Assembly (NCBI GenBank): GCA_963812475.1
Contig: CAWEVI010000032.1
Location: forward strand, 1 to 64,000
Direction of reading: 5' to 3'
Length of the DNA: 64,000 nt
DNA from: JAMXLO01 sp963812475
GTDB lineage: Bacteria > Pseudomonadota > Alphaproteobacteria > Acetobacterales > Acetobacteraceae
In this document: positions 8,158 to 16,686 of the stretch, one piece after another
Position numbering within the stretch: position 1 is the stretch's first letter
How the letters are laid out: each line of letters starts with the position of its first letter
The notes under the pieces: generated by a model
Seen by the model: only the letters and a program-made list of their open reading frames with translations
The model's database searches: none
What the model was told of the DNA's origin: nothing
Made by a program: the position numbers and the translations under genes

Positions 8158-9525
8158 ATGGACTTCGACCTGTTCGTGATCGGCGGCGGCTCGGCCGGTG
8201 TGCGGTGCGCGCGCATCGCCGCGGGTCATGGTGCACGCGTCGGCATCGCCGAGGAACGGTTCTGGGGCGGCACCTGCGTCAATGTGGGGTGCGTGCCGAA
8301 GAAGCTGCTGGTGCAGGCCGGCGAATACGGCGCATGGGCGGACGACGCCGCCGGCTTCGGCTGGACCATCAAGAAGGGCCCACATGACTGGGCCAAGCTG
8401 ATCGCGACGAAGGACAAGGAGATCGGCCGGCTCAACGGCATCTACCGCCGTCTGCTCGACAGCGCCGGCGCCAGCATTTTCGACGCCCGCGCCACGTTCA
8501 TCGATCCGCACACGCTCGACGTCGGCGGCAAGCCCGTCACAGCCAGCCACATCGTCATCGCCACCGGCGGCAATCCGGTGCGCCTGCCGATCTCCGGGGC
8601 GGAGCTGGGCATAATCTCCGACGCCGCGTTCTACCTGCCGCACATGCCGAAGCGGGTAGCGATCATCGGCTCCGGCTATATCGCCGTAGAATTCGCCGGG
8701 ATCTTCGCCAGCCTCGGCGCCCACGTGGACCTGGTTTATCGCCAGCCGCTGCCGCTACGCGGCTTCGACCACGACCTGCGCGAGTCCCTGGTCGAGGCGC
8801 TGGTTGCTCAAGGCATCACGCTGCATCCGGGCTGCCGCCCGGCAAAGATTGAAGCCCAGGGCGACCGGCGCGTGCTGACCCTCAGCGAAGGACACGCCCT
8901 GCACACCGATCTGGTGTTCTTCGCCACCGGCCGCGCGCCGGCGACGCAGGGCCTCGGCCTGGACAAGGCCGGCGTTTCGACGAGTGAAGGCGGGGCGGTG
9001 GTGGTGGATCAGCACCTGCGCACCAGCCGGCACCACATCTATGCCATGGGCGACGTCACCGACCGGTTGAACCTGACGCCGGTCGCCACGGCCGAGGGCC
9101 ACGCGCTCGCCGACACATTGTTCGGCAAGCACCCGCGCACGATTTCGCTGCTGAACGTGGCGACCGCGGTCTTCTCCACCCCGCCGGTCGCAACCGTTGG
9201 CTTGACCGAGGAGCAGGCAGCCGAGCAAGGCCCGGTCGACGTCTTTGTCAGCAAATTCACGCCGATGCGCCACACCATGACGGGCCGCGCGCGCAAAAGC
9301 ATGTTGAAGCTGGTGGTGGACCAGGGCACGCAGAAGGTTGTTGGCGCGCACATGCTCGGCGAGGACGCGCCGGAAATCATGCAGGGGTTGGCGATCGCCA
9401 TCGTGATGGGCGCGACCAAGGCGGACTTCGACCGCACCATCGGCATCCACCCAACGGCGGCCGAGGAATTCGTTCAACTGCGGACGCGCACGCGGGTGGC
9501 CGGGGTGGCGAAGGCGGCGGAATAG
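8158..9525 (+). CDS. gor: Glutathione-disulfide reductase-like flavoprotein (455 aa)
   Basis: Class I pyridine-nucleotide disulfide oxidoreductase, cytoplasmic, reducing oxidised glutathione with NADPH. FAD-binding GGGSAGVRCARIAAG lies at the N-terminus. The redox-active disulfide is Cys40/Cys45 in GGTCVNVGCVPKK, the NAD(P)-binding fold starts at IIGSGYIAVEFAG, a second FAD motif is YAMGDVTDR, and the C-terminal HPTAAEEFVQLRT carries the catalytic His-Glu pair. Length is normal. The pattern fits glutathione reductase better than dihydrolipoamide dehydrogenase, although trypanothione- or mycothione-type specificity cannot be excluded from sequence. A purine-rich site (GAGAGTAGAGGG) precedes the ATG. 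Confidence 0.9.
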   Translation: MDFDLFVIGGGSAGVRCARIAAGHGARVGIAEERFWGGTCVNVGCVPKKLLVQAGEYGAWADDAAGFGWTIKKGPHDWAKLIATKDKEIGRLNGIYRRLLDSAGASIFDARATFIDPHTLDVGGKPVTASHIVIATGGNPVRLPISGAELGIISDAAFYLPHMPKRVAIIGSGYIAVEFAGIFASLGAHVDLVYRQPLPLRGFDHDLRESLVEALVAQGITLHPGCRPAKIEAQGDRRVLTLSEGHALHTDLVFFATGRAPATQGLGLDKAGVSTSEGGAVVVDQHLRTSRHHIYAMGDVTDRLNLTPVATAEGHALADTLFGKHPRTISLLNVATAVFSTPPVATVGLTEEQAAEQGPVDVFVSKFTPMRHTMTGRARKSMLKLVVDQGTQKVVGAHMLGEDAPEIMQGLAIAIVMGATKADFDRTIGIHPTAAEEFVQLRTRTRVAGVAKAAE

Positions 9526-9529
9526 CAGC

Positions 9530-9919
9530 GGGCCTCACGCGACCCGTCCAGTCCTCCGTCGTCAGTCGCGGCGCGCGGGCGAACTCGCGGAGGTTGGCCG
9601 TCAACCGCGTCGCGCCACGCCGGCGTGCCTGAGCCGCAATCAGGATATCGTAGGGTCGGATCGGTATCTTGGCGCGTTCGAGCGCGGCGCGGATGTCGCC
9701 TGCCTCCTGGGCATCGTCGGGCTCGAAGTGAAGTATTGGGATCGGCAGCTCCAGAAACGTGGCGAGCCGTTCCGCATTGTCTTGTGCCCGTGCACTCTTG
9801 GCGATGCCGTATTGCAGTTCAAACAGGACGATCGTCGGGAGCGCGAAGTCGTCGTTCAAGATCGCACGGTCAAGCCGTTCCGCCAACGCCGGCGGCCCGT
9901 GAGCAGCACCCGAAGGCAT
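9530..9919 (-). pseudogene. PIN-domain (VapC-type) toxin, N-terminally truncated
   Basis: Minus-strand fragment closely resembling VapC ribonucleases: FALPTIVLFELQYGIAKSA carries the second acidic residue (Glu34), PYDILIAAQARRRGAT the third (Asp91), and TANLREFARAPRLTTEDW the C-terminal strand. The N-terminal beta strand with the invariant first aspartate (usually LLDTN) is missing; upstream sequence is unrelated and no antitoxin gene is present. The frame also runs on past the normal end into the antisense of the reductase gene. It therefore lacks part of the active site and is called a relic. Confidence 0.75.
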
Positions 9920-10403
9920 TTAACACGGAGAAAGTGCGAGGGCCACGGAGCGCCACAGGAGTTTGTGCCTGTACCGCTTGCGGAAGACATCGCCGCCGGA
10001 CTCCGGCGCTGCGGCGTCGAGCGCTGAAGGCAGAAGCGCCCTACCTGCCGCGGACCACCCTAACCCTCGCCCAGGCTCGTTCCCGCGCCGCCATAGCCGG
10101 GCTTGGTCCGGTCATCCCCGCCTTGCTTGGGGTCGGTGACAGAAGCCGCGGGTGGTCGGCAAAAGGCATGTCCCAGGGCGGCCCTTCGGCCCGAACTGGA
10201 CGGAAGGCCATGGCGACAGGAGAGGAACCGGTGCCGCTCTGGTTGCCCGCTCCGCGCCTACGCGGGGCCCTTGGCGGATGCGCCCAGCGAGCGCGGTGGC
10301 ATCGGGGAGGCCGTTGGAGAGTGCGAAGACAGTTGATTGGTCAGCGCCGCGTTGCTGTGCATCGCCGGCGACTTTACCCGCCACGATGAGCACGCGGTAA
10401 ATT
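9920..10403. other. Intergenic, repeat relics only
   Basis: No gene recognised. Near the left end is a short ACACGGAGAAAGTGCGAGGGCC-like tract (9926-9955) resembling scattered host repeats, and around 10090-10130 a degraded copy of the GCCGGGCTTGNNCCGGTCATCC type seen elsewhere in this window (26427-26522, 29588-29612). Open frames here look like noise. Confidence 0.4.
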
Positions 10404-10930
10404 AAATTCCGAAAAACATCGAGCTCCTCCGCTATCGAAAGTTTGGCGATGGCCTCTTGACGATAGAACTCATCCATGCTCCGAAAGTTGCTAAGACTGT
10501 CCCCGATTCGGAGGGGTTATCGACACGCGGCACGAGCGATGGCAAGCTGGAGCTGACTGATCCATACGCTTCCCAACGTATTGCTAATCGTGTGGCGAAC
10601 GCGCCACCCAACATTCGCGATATCTATGAGGCGCTCGCCTCATTCCTTACCGGGCTCGGTGATGATGTTCAATTTAAGGAATTAAAGTAAGTACTATTGC
10701 GCATTCAAGCGAATCAAAAACTTCGCCTGCGTGGAGGTTTTCCACAGGCGAAGGCCGTGACAGCTTACCTCAAATTAGACCCGAGTACAGTAGCTCTTGA
10801 AGCTGGCTTTACTCGCGATGTTCGCAAAATCGGGCATTATGGCACGGGTGATCTTGAGGTATCGATAAAGACCATCGACGATTTTACCAAATCACAGCTG
10901 CTTCTTCAGCGCGCATACGAAGGTAGCTAA
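10404..10930 (+). pseudogene. DUF5655-type C-terminal domain fragment, two frameshifts
   Basis: Starts without a start codon in IPKNIELLRYRKFGDGLLTIEL and continues to GDDVQFKELK, where the frame meets TAA at 10688-10690. The middle reads on in another frame (10692-10742: YYCAFKRIKNFACVEV), and the end returns to the first frame (QAKAVTAYLKLDPSTVALE, FTRDVRKIGHYGTGDLEV, ending at 10930). The reconstructed sequence matches the DUF5655 domain often found at the C-terminus of restriction-like or DUF91 endonuclease proteins. The N-terminal nuclease part is absent. It is a decayed fragment, probably of a defence-type gene. Confidence 0.75.
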
Positions 10931-11595
10931 GTCACGCCGCCACCCTTCCGAAAATTCCGGCATTCGTGTTGGTCTCCACCAACGAGGCCCCCGCGGGATA
11001 ACTGAGGTTGCTTGCACGACGAAGCGACGTGAACTATCACGTATAGTGATCGCATGGCTGGAACGGCCGCCGGTAACGACCTGAACGTGCCCCGGATTCG
11101 TGGAGAATTGAGAGTTTGAAATCAGGCCAGCTGGCTTGATGTCATCTTCTCGGCCAATGTCGAGCCATTCTTCAATTCGTTCGTAATGTCCCGACCCTGC
11201 ACAATGATGCGGCTGTCGCGCGCAGCGGCAGTCACGGACGGCCCCGTATGAAGGGTACTGGCCGGGTCAGAAACGACGTGTAGTTCGCCCGCTCCTGGCC
11301 GCCCTCGCGGCCCTGCCAACGCGTAATGAATGCTTCAGGCCGGTCGGGGTCGGCAGGCATTGCCGGTAATGCTACACTATTTTCAGTGGCATCGACCGTC
11401 CACTCTCCTCGTGGCGACGCTTGGCCGTGCTTCTGCGTCTTTACTACAGGGAAGACGTGGGTGCCAGCCCCCTGCCTTCGCGGGGGCATGCTTCGCCGGC
11501 CATGACGAGGGGAGCAGCAAGGGCCACTCGGTTGCCTCAGGCGCGCAAACCGCCGAAAACCACGACACAAGGAACCTGCCCGGGAGAAGACGACC
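10931..11595. other. Intergenic, no supported gene
   Basis: Upstream region of the binding-protein gene. One minus-strand stretch (11111-11230) reads protein-like (RIIVQGRDITNELKNGSTLAEK) but has no homologue I recognise and no ribosome binding site. Around 11470-11520 there is a CTTCGCGGGGGCATGCTTCG tract of the host's palindromic-repeat type. Nothing else is supported. Confidence 0.35.
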
Positions 11596-13176
11596 GTGAA
11601 ACGCCGTGCCTTCATCGCATCCGCCGCAGCCGCGGCTGCCCTGCCCCTCGCCCGCCCGGCGATCGGCGCCGCCGCGAAGACCCTGATCTTCGTGCCGCAG
11701 GCCAACCTGACCAGCCTCGATCCGGTGTGGACCACCGCGACCGTCACCCGCAACTTCTCGCTGATGGTCTATGAGACGCTGTATGGCCGCGACCTGTCGT
11801 TCAATCCGCAGCCGCAGATGGTCGAAGGCCACACCATCGACAGCGACGGCCTGCGCTGGACGATGAAGCTGCGCGAGGGCTTGCTGTTTCACGACGGCAC
11901 CCCGGTGCTGGCGCGCGACTGCTTGGCCTCGCTCCAGCGCTGGCTGAAACGCGACGCGGTCAGCGAGACGATCAATCCGCGCGTCGACGCGATCGAGACG
12001 CCGGACGACCGCACGCTGGTCTGGCGACTGAAGAAGCCGTTCCCGCTGCTGGCGCATTTCCTCTCGAAGGTGCAGCCGCAGCCGGTGATCGTGCCGGAGC
12101 GCCTTGCCGCCACCGACCCGTTCAAACAGATTACCGAGATCATCGGCTGCGGACCGTTCCGTTTCCTGCCGGATGAATTCGTCTCCGGCAGTCACGCCGC
12201 TTTTGCCCGATTTGACCAATACACGCCACGCCAGGAGCCGGCATCATACACCGCGGGCGGGCACCGGGTGGAACTCGATCGCGTCGAGTGGCGCGTCATT
12301 CCCGATCCGGCCACCGCGGCGAATGCCATGACCGCCGGCGAAGTCGATTGGCTCGAACTGCCGCAGCCCGACCTGATCCCGATGCTGAAGCGCGCTTCGG
12401 GCGTGACGACAGGTCTGCTCGACATCTACGGCACCGTTGCGGTTCTGCGACCGAACAGCTTCATCGCACCCACCGATAATGTCGGCGTTCGGCGCGCGAT
12501 GTTGGCGGCCGTCGATCCACGCGAGGCGATGATGGCGGCGATGGGCGAGGACGAGTTGGGCTGGCGTGCGCCGATGGGCTACTTTCTGCCTGGCTCACCG
12601 GCGGCGAACGATGCGGGCATGGATTTCCGTCGCAGGCGCTGGACGACCGATGAAGTGAAGGCGATGCTCGACAAGGCGGGCTACGGCAACGAGCGGATCG
12701 TGCTGCTGCATCCCACGGACCAGCTTATCTACAACGCCTTCATCACCGTGGTGGCGGATGCATTCCACAAGGTCGGGCTGAACATCGATGAGCAGATGAC
12801 CGACTGGGGCACCGTGGTGCAGCGCCGCACCAGCAAGGCAACGCTGGAAAAGGGCGGCTGGTCGATCTTCCCTGCCGGCGCGCCAGGTCCGGAGTTTGTC
12901 GATCCGATGCTGGCGAACACTTTGCGCAGCCCGGGCGCCAAAGCCTGGTTCGGCTGGCCGGATGATCCCAAGATCGAAGCCGCGTATGAGGCTTGGATCG
13001 ATGCGCCAAACGACGCGGATCGTCGCAAGCATGAGGCGGAGTTCCAATTGGCCGCGTTCACCTACGTGCCGACCATTCCCCTCGGCCAATACCTTCCGCA
13101 GGCGGCGTGGCGATCGAACGTGACCGGCCTGCTGAAGGGTTCGGCTCCGGTGTTCTGGGGTGCTGACAAAAGCTGA
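11596..13176 (+). CDS. ABC transporter substrate-binding protein, peptide/nickel type (526 aa)
   Basis: Periplasmic solute-binding protein of SBP family 5 (dipeptide/oligopeptide/nickel class). The GTG start at 11596 follows a GGGAGAAG site. The N-terminus MKRRAFIASAAAAAALPLAR has a twin-arginine motif and an Ala-rich hydrophobic core, suggesting Tat export and cleavage near AIGAAA. The family signature is visible in NPQPQMVEGHTIDSDGLRW and LREGLLFHDGTPVLARD. No permease or ATPase genes are adjacent, so it is an orphan that must use transporter subunits encoded elsewhere. Ligand unknown; proteins of this type in soil alphaproteobacteria bind peptides, glycosides or opines. Confidence 0.9.
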   Translation: MKRRAFIASAAAAAALPLARPAIGAAAKTLIFVPQANLTSLDPVWTTATVTRNFSLMVYETLYGRDLSFNPQPQMVEGHTIDSDGLRWTMKLREGLLFHDGTPVLARDCLASLQRWLKRDAVSETINPRVDAIETPDDRTLVWRLKKPFPLLAHFLSKVQPQPVIVPERLAATDPFKQITEIIGCGPFRFLPDEFVSGSHAAFARFDQYTPRQEPASYTAGGHRVELDRVEWRVIPDPATAANAMTAGEVDWLELPQPDLIPMLKRASGVTTGLLDIYGTVAVLRPNSFIAPTDNVGVRRAMLAAVDPREAMMAAMGEDELGWRAPMGYFLPGSPAANDAGMDFRRRRWTTDEVKAMLDKAGYGNERIVLLHPTDQLIYNAFITVVADAFHKVGLNIDEQMTDWGTVVQRRTSKATLEKGGWSIFPAGAPGPEFVDPMLANTLRSPGAKAWFGWPDDPKIEAAYEAWIDAPNDADRRKHEAEFQLAAFTYVPTIPLGQYLPQAAWRSNVTGLLKGSAPVFWGADKS

Positions 13177-13247
13177 AGCGATCTCATCCTCATCCCAGTT
13201 TGTCATCCCCGTTCATAGTCATCCGCTCATTGTCACTTTCGTTCATT

Positions 13248-13326
13248 GTCATCTCCGCGAAAGCGGGGACCCAGGGGCCGCAGTTGCACTGCTACTTTCC
13301 TGGGTCCCCGCTTTCGCGGGGATGAC
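13248..13326. repeat. Long inverted repeat (28 bp arms)
   Basis: Arms at 13248-13275 and 13299-13326 are complementary at 27 of 28 positions around a 23-base loop; the right arm read on the minus strand begins GTCATCCCCGCGAAAGCGGG. The same core recurs at 51602-51674. It lies between the convergent ends of the binding-protein and aldolase genes and could act as a bidirectional terminator as well as being a dispersed repeat. The run before it (13200-13247) contains four imperfect GTCAT-type direct repeats. Confidence 0.85.
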
Positions 13327-13347
13327 AATATTCGCGACAGCCTTTTC

Positions 13348-14139
13348 CTATGTGCGTTGCAGCGTCTTGCGCAGGAAGCCGGTGCGCTGCGTGGCGCTCG
13401 CCATCAGGAACGCGGCGTCTGCGCCGGACAGGATGAAGCGCGCGCCCATCTCGATGTAGCGCTGCATGATCGGCTCGTTGTAAATCCCGGCCATGCCCGG
13501 GAATTTTCCATTCCTGCGGCTCGCCGCGATCATCGTCCGATACGCCTCTGCCACGCGGTCGTTGCCAAAGTCACCCGGGATGCCCATTTCGGCACAAAGA
13601 TCGTTGGTGCCGATCAGCAGCACGTCAACACCGGGGACGGCGGCGATCTCGTCGGCATTGGCGATCGCCGTCGGCGTCTCCAACATCACGACGGTGAGGT
13701 TGGCCGCATTCAGCGCCGTGGCCGCCACGCCGGTGGTGGCGGAACGCAGGCTGTAATGCGGCCCGATGCCGCCCATCGAGCGATGGCCGATCGGCGGGTA
13801 TTTCAGCTTCTGCACCACCTCGCGCGCTTCCGCCGCGGTATCGACGTGCGGCACCACAATGCCGAGCGCGCCGTTGTCCAGCACGCGCGTCGCGATGGAG
13901 TATTCGCCGTTCGGCACCCGCACGATCGGCGCGATGCCGGCGTCCAGCGCGGCGACAGCGATCTGCGCCGCAGCCTCGATCGACATCGTGCCATGCTCGA
14001 GATCCAGGAACAGCCAGTCGAAGCCGGCGGTCTTCATGGCAATGGCGATCTCGACGCTGCGCGTCATGCGCACGCCGGTGCCGAGCGACAGTTCGCCCTG
14101 TTCAAGCTTTTCGCGCGCGACGTTGCGAATTGTTGGCAT
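13348..14139 (-). CDS. HpcH/HpaI-family class II aldolase (263 aa)
   Basis: Metal-dependent aldolase of the HpcH/HpaI/citrate-lyase-beta superfamily, which cleaves 4-hydroxy-2-oxoacids to pyruvate and an aldehyde. The barrel motifs are FDWLFLDLEHG, the metal ligands in VVMLETPTAIAN (Glu) and LLIGTNDLCAEMG (Asp), and GIYNEPIMQRY. It is the last gene of a minus-strand group: 22 bases separate it from the serine hydrolase upstream. The true substrate is uncertain; 4-hydroxy-2-oxoheptanedioate or 2-keto-3-deoxy acid aldolase are alternatives. Confidence 0.88.
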   Translation of the reverse strand: MPTIRNVAREKLEQGELSLGTGVRMTRSVEIAIAMKTAGFDWLFLDLEHGTMSIEAAAQIAVAALDAGIAPIVRVPNGEYSIATRVLDNGALGIVVPHVDTAAEAREVVQKLKYPPIGHRSMGGIGPHYSLRSATTGVAATALNAANLTVVMLETPTAIANADEIAAVPGVDVLLIGTNDLCAEMGIPGDFGNDRVAEAYRTMIAASRRNGKFPGMAGIYNEPIMQRYIEMGARFILSGADAAFLMASATQRTGFLRKTLQRT

Positions 14140-14161
14140 GACGTGTCCCTTTGCCGGATTA

Positions 14162-15643
14162 CTACCAGCGCGTGGCGATGGCAGTGGCGATCACGCGGTT
14201 GAGCGCTGCAAGGTCCATCGGATGGTCGGTCTCGTTGTTGACGGCGACAACCAGTCGCTGACGGCGCAGGATGAAGATGCGCTGATCGGATGCGCCCGAC
14301 GCCCACGCCGCATCCGCCGGCAGATCGGGGAAACTGCGATCGGCGTTGCTGCGGAAGCACGCAGCGTAGCTGCTGCCCGCATGCGTGGGAGCCAGTGCAT
14401 AGTCGGCCCAGCCCGACGGCAGCAGACGATCGCCGCCCCAGACGCCGTCCTGCACATAAAGCACGCCAAGTTTGGCGTAGTCCCGCAGCGTGGCGAAGCC
14501 GGAGCCGGACGCGATGAGATTGCCGACGCAATCAGCGGAGTGCTGGTAGGTGCTCATGCCCAGACGGTCGGCTAGAAGCTTATAGACGGTCTGATGGTAG
14601 GGCAGGCTGCGAGTTTCGATGCGATCGCGGATGATCGCCCCAAGCACATTGAGGCCGGCATTGATGTAGCGGTACACCGAACCCGGCACGGTCGCCACGA
14701 TGGACCGCTGTGCGGCATCGAACGCGTCGGCGGCGTCCTGGTAAACCGCGCTGTTCTCGAATCCGATGGTTGCGCGGCCATCTGCATCGACCACGGGGAA
14801 CGCCAGCCCCGAGCGCATGCGCAGCAGGTGATCGATCGTGATCAGATGATGGATGGACCTTGGGTCGCGCCACAACGGAGCGGGCGCTGGATCGTAAACC
14901 GAGCCGAGCCAGCCCTCATGGATCAACCTGCCGATCAGCGTGCAGGTGATCGCCTTGGTCATCGACCAGCTTGGCGTCGCGCGATCCGGCGCACCGAACG
15001 CGCTGTAGCGTTCTGCCAGCACGCGATCCGGCGAGGCAATCAGGATGCCATAGATGCCCGACGAATGCGCGAACAGTTCATCGAGTGCCGCGGCCAGATC
15101 CGCCGGCAGCGCTCCGGGTGGCTCGACCACATCACCGCGCGGCCAGATGCGGCCTGCATCGGGTGTGCTGCGCGCGACCCGAACAGGATCGAATGCAGGC
15201 TCGGTGCGCGCGCCGAGCAGAATGCCGCCATAGTCCACGCGCGCAATTGCCGAACCGACCAGCGGCCCGCCGAATTCCCCATCGGTCCAGCGCACGGTGG
15301 CACGGCGATCCGCATCGTTGGTCTCGATGACGATGCGTCCGGCGCGATGGGCGGCGATCAGTCCCGCCTGCTCGGCCGCAGCGTCGGGTCGCTCCGTCAG
15401 GCCGCCGGGAATACCCAGCGCCCGCCAGCGGAAATGCCGCTCCGCCCTGCTGCGGTCGAGCCCGCTTACATACATCATGTCGGCGAAGCGCTTGGCAGCG
15501 AAGTTCACCGTCCGCTGACGGATCACGCGCGGCGAGCCTTCATGCACCACTGGATCGGGCGGCCCATCCGCGAACAACGGCCGCGTCGTGTCGAACGTTA
15601 AATCAATCGTGGCCGGCGGAAGCCCGGGAACCTTGTCGTTCAT
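14162..15643 (-). CDS. Serine hydrolase, beta-lactamase/transpeptidase-like (493 aa)
   Basis: Class-C beta-lactamase-fold hydrolase. The nucleophile motif SxxK is SMTK in TPSWSMTKAITCTLIGRLI, and the second motif YxN is probably YRYINAG. An N-terminal region of about 170 residues precedes the catalytic fold. No signal peptide is evident, so it is likely cytoplasmic and acts on esters or amides rather than on peptidoglycan. Its ATG overlaps the stop codon of the upstream dioxygenase gene (ATGA, 15640-15643), which implies translational coupling. Substrate unknown; the neighbours suggest a small-molecule catabolic operon. Confidence 0.87.
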   Translation of the reverse strand: MNDKVPGLPPATIDLTFDTTRPLFADGPPDPVVHEGSPRVIRQRTVNFAAKRFADMMYVSGLDRSRAERHFRWRALGIPGGLTERPDAAAEQAGLIAAHRAGRIVIETNDADRRATVRWTDGEFGGPLVGSAIARVDYGGILLGARTEPAFDPVRVARSTPDAGRIWPRGDVVEPPGALPADLAAALDELFAHSSGIYGILIASPDRVLAERYSAFGAPDRATPSWSMTKAITCTLIGRLIHEGWLGSVYDPAPAPLWRDPRSIHHLITIDHLLRMRSGLAFPVVDADGRATIGFENSAVYQDAADAFDAAQRSIVATVPGSVYRYINAGLNVLGAIIRDRIETRSLPYHQTVYKLLADRLGMSTYQHSADCVGNLIASGSGFATLRDYAKLGVLYVQDGVWGGDRLLPSGWADYALAPTHAGSSYAACFRSNADRSFPDLPADAAWASGASDQRIFILRRQRLVVAVNNETDHPMDLAALNRVIATAIATRW

Positions 15644-16533
15644 TTCACCGCCTCGGGCTGGCGCGCCTCGACCGGGAGCGTGAAGTAGCGGCTCTTCATG
15701 CCCTTCTGATTCTCGTAGAGCGAGCCTTGCAGTTTCGCCGGCGGCAGCGGCAGACGCACCGGCACGCGCGCCAGCCGAGGCTCGCGATGCTCACCGCAGA
15801 CCATGAGGTCCTTGAATTTTTCGATGCCGGCGGGGAAACCGAGCAATGGCCACGCATCCGCTGTGCGGAACTGGAACAGCAACAGCCGGCGATCGTTGTC
15901 GGACACGTTCGGCGCCGACCCATGGATGGCGCGCACGTGATGTACGGTGATCGAGCCCGCCTTCCCGATGAGCGGGATCGCCCTGCTGTAGTCCACATCC
16001 CGGCTCGCCGGATGCATCGCGCCGCAGAACACGCCGTCGGTGTGATGGTCATGGATCGGACCGCGATGGCTGCCGGGCATGATCATCAGCGGACCGTTCG
16101 CCAGTTCCATGTCGTCGAACATAACGCCGACCGCGGCCAGATCGTCGTTGGTGTGCGGGTAGAACGCCCAGTCCTGATGCCACTCCACCGGTGCACCGAA
16201 GCCGGCCGACTTCATGTTCAGCTTCGCGGTGTCGAAGCGGATGTCCGGGCCCCACAGCGCCTGCAGCACCGCGACGATCTTCGGATGGCGCACCAGGCGC
16301 GCATATTCCGGATGATGCAGATGCGCCGTCTTGATCCGCCGCACGCGCGGGTTCTCCCGCGTGTGGCTATCCTCGAGATCGTAGATCTCGTTATGAGTCG
16401 TGACATCGCGCGCGCGTTCGACAAATTCGTCGGTAACGCGACGCAGCCGCAGCACCTCGTCGGCGCTCAGGATGTCGGGAACGACGATCGCGCCGATCTC
16501 GTGGTATTCCGCTATCTGTGTCCTGGTCAGCAT
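15640..16533 (-). CDS. Phytanoyl-CoA dioxygenase (PhyH) family protein (297 aa)
   Basis: Fe(II)/2-oxoglutarate-dependent hydroxylase fold. The facial triad can be placed: His-x-Asp in VEWHQDWAFYPHTNDD and the distal His in HHVRAIHGSAPNVSDN, followed by a 2-oxoglutarate-binding Arg nearby. Members hydroxylate lipids, natural products or ectoine-like osmolytes; the specific substrate cannot be read off. An AGGAGG-like site (minus strand GCAGGAGGAAGCC) precedes the ATG at 16533. It is the first gene of the operon with the serine hydrolase and aldolase, and is divergent from the S53 peptidase, sharing a 153-base promoter region. Confidence 0.88.
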   Translation of the reverse strand: MLTRTQIAEYHEIGAIVVPDILSADEVLRLRRVTDEFVERARDVTTHNEIYDLEDSHTRENPRVRRIKTAHLHHPEYARLVRHPKIVAVLQALWGPDIRFDTAKLNMKSAGFGAPVEWHQDWAFYPHTNDDLAAVGVMFDDMELANGPLMIMPGSHRGPIHDHHTDGVFCGAMHPASRDVDYSRAIPLIGKAGSITVHHVRAIHGSAPNVSDNDRRLLLFQFRTADAWPLLGFPAGIEKFKDLMVCGEHREPRLARVPVRLPLPPAKLQGSLYENQKGMKSRYFTLPVEARQPEAVK

Positions 16534-16686
16534 GGCTTCCTCCTGCTTGCTGGAAGACTAACATTGCGCCGGAACGCAGTCGAGGCGCGCCAGCCGATCC
16601 TGCGTCCACCTGTGAGTTGGTTCATTCCGCCGTGCACCGGGCGCACGCATAGTCGGCGCCGAACCACAGATATCGGGAGGAAAACG

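Noticed and set aside
11122..11319. Minus-strand 65-codon frame before the binding-protein gene
   Set aside because: The C-terminal half looks protein-like, but there is no ribosome binding site or family; kept only as a remark in the intergenic entry.
15727..16686. Upstream extension of the S53 peptidase frame
   Set aside because: It runs antisense through the PhyH gene, is His/Arg-rich and lacks a ribosome binding site; ATG 16687 has both the site and the conserved start.
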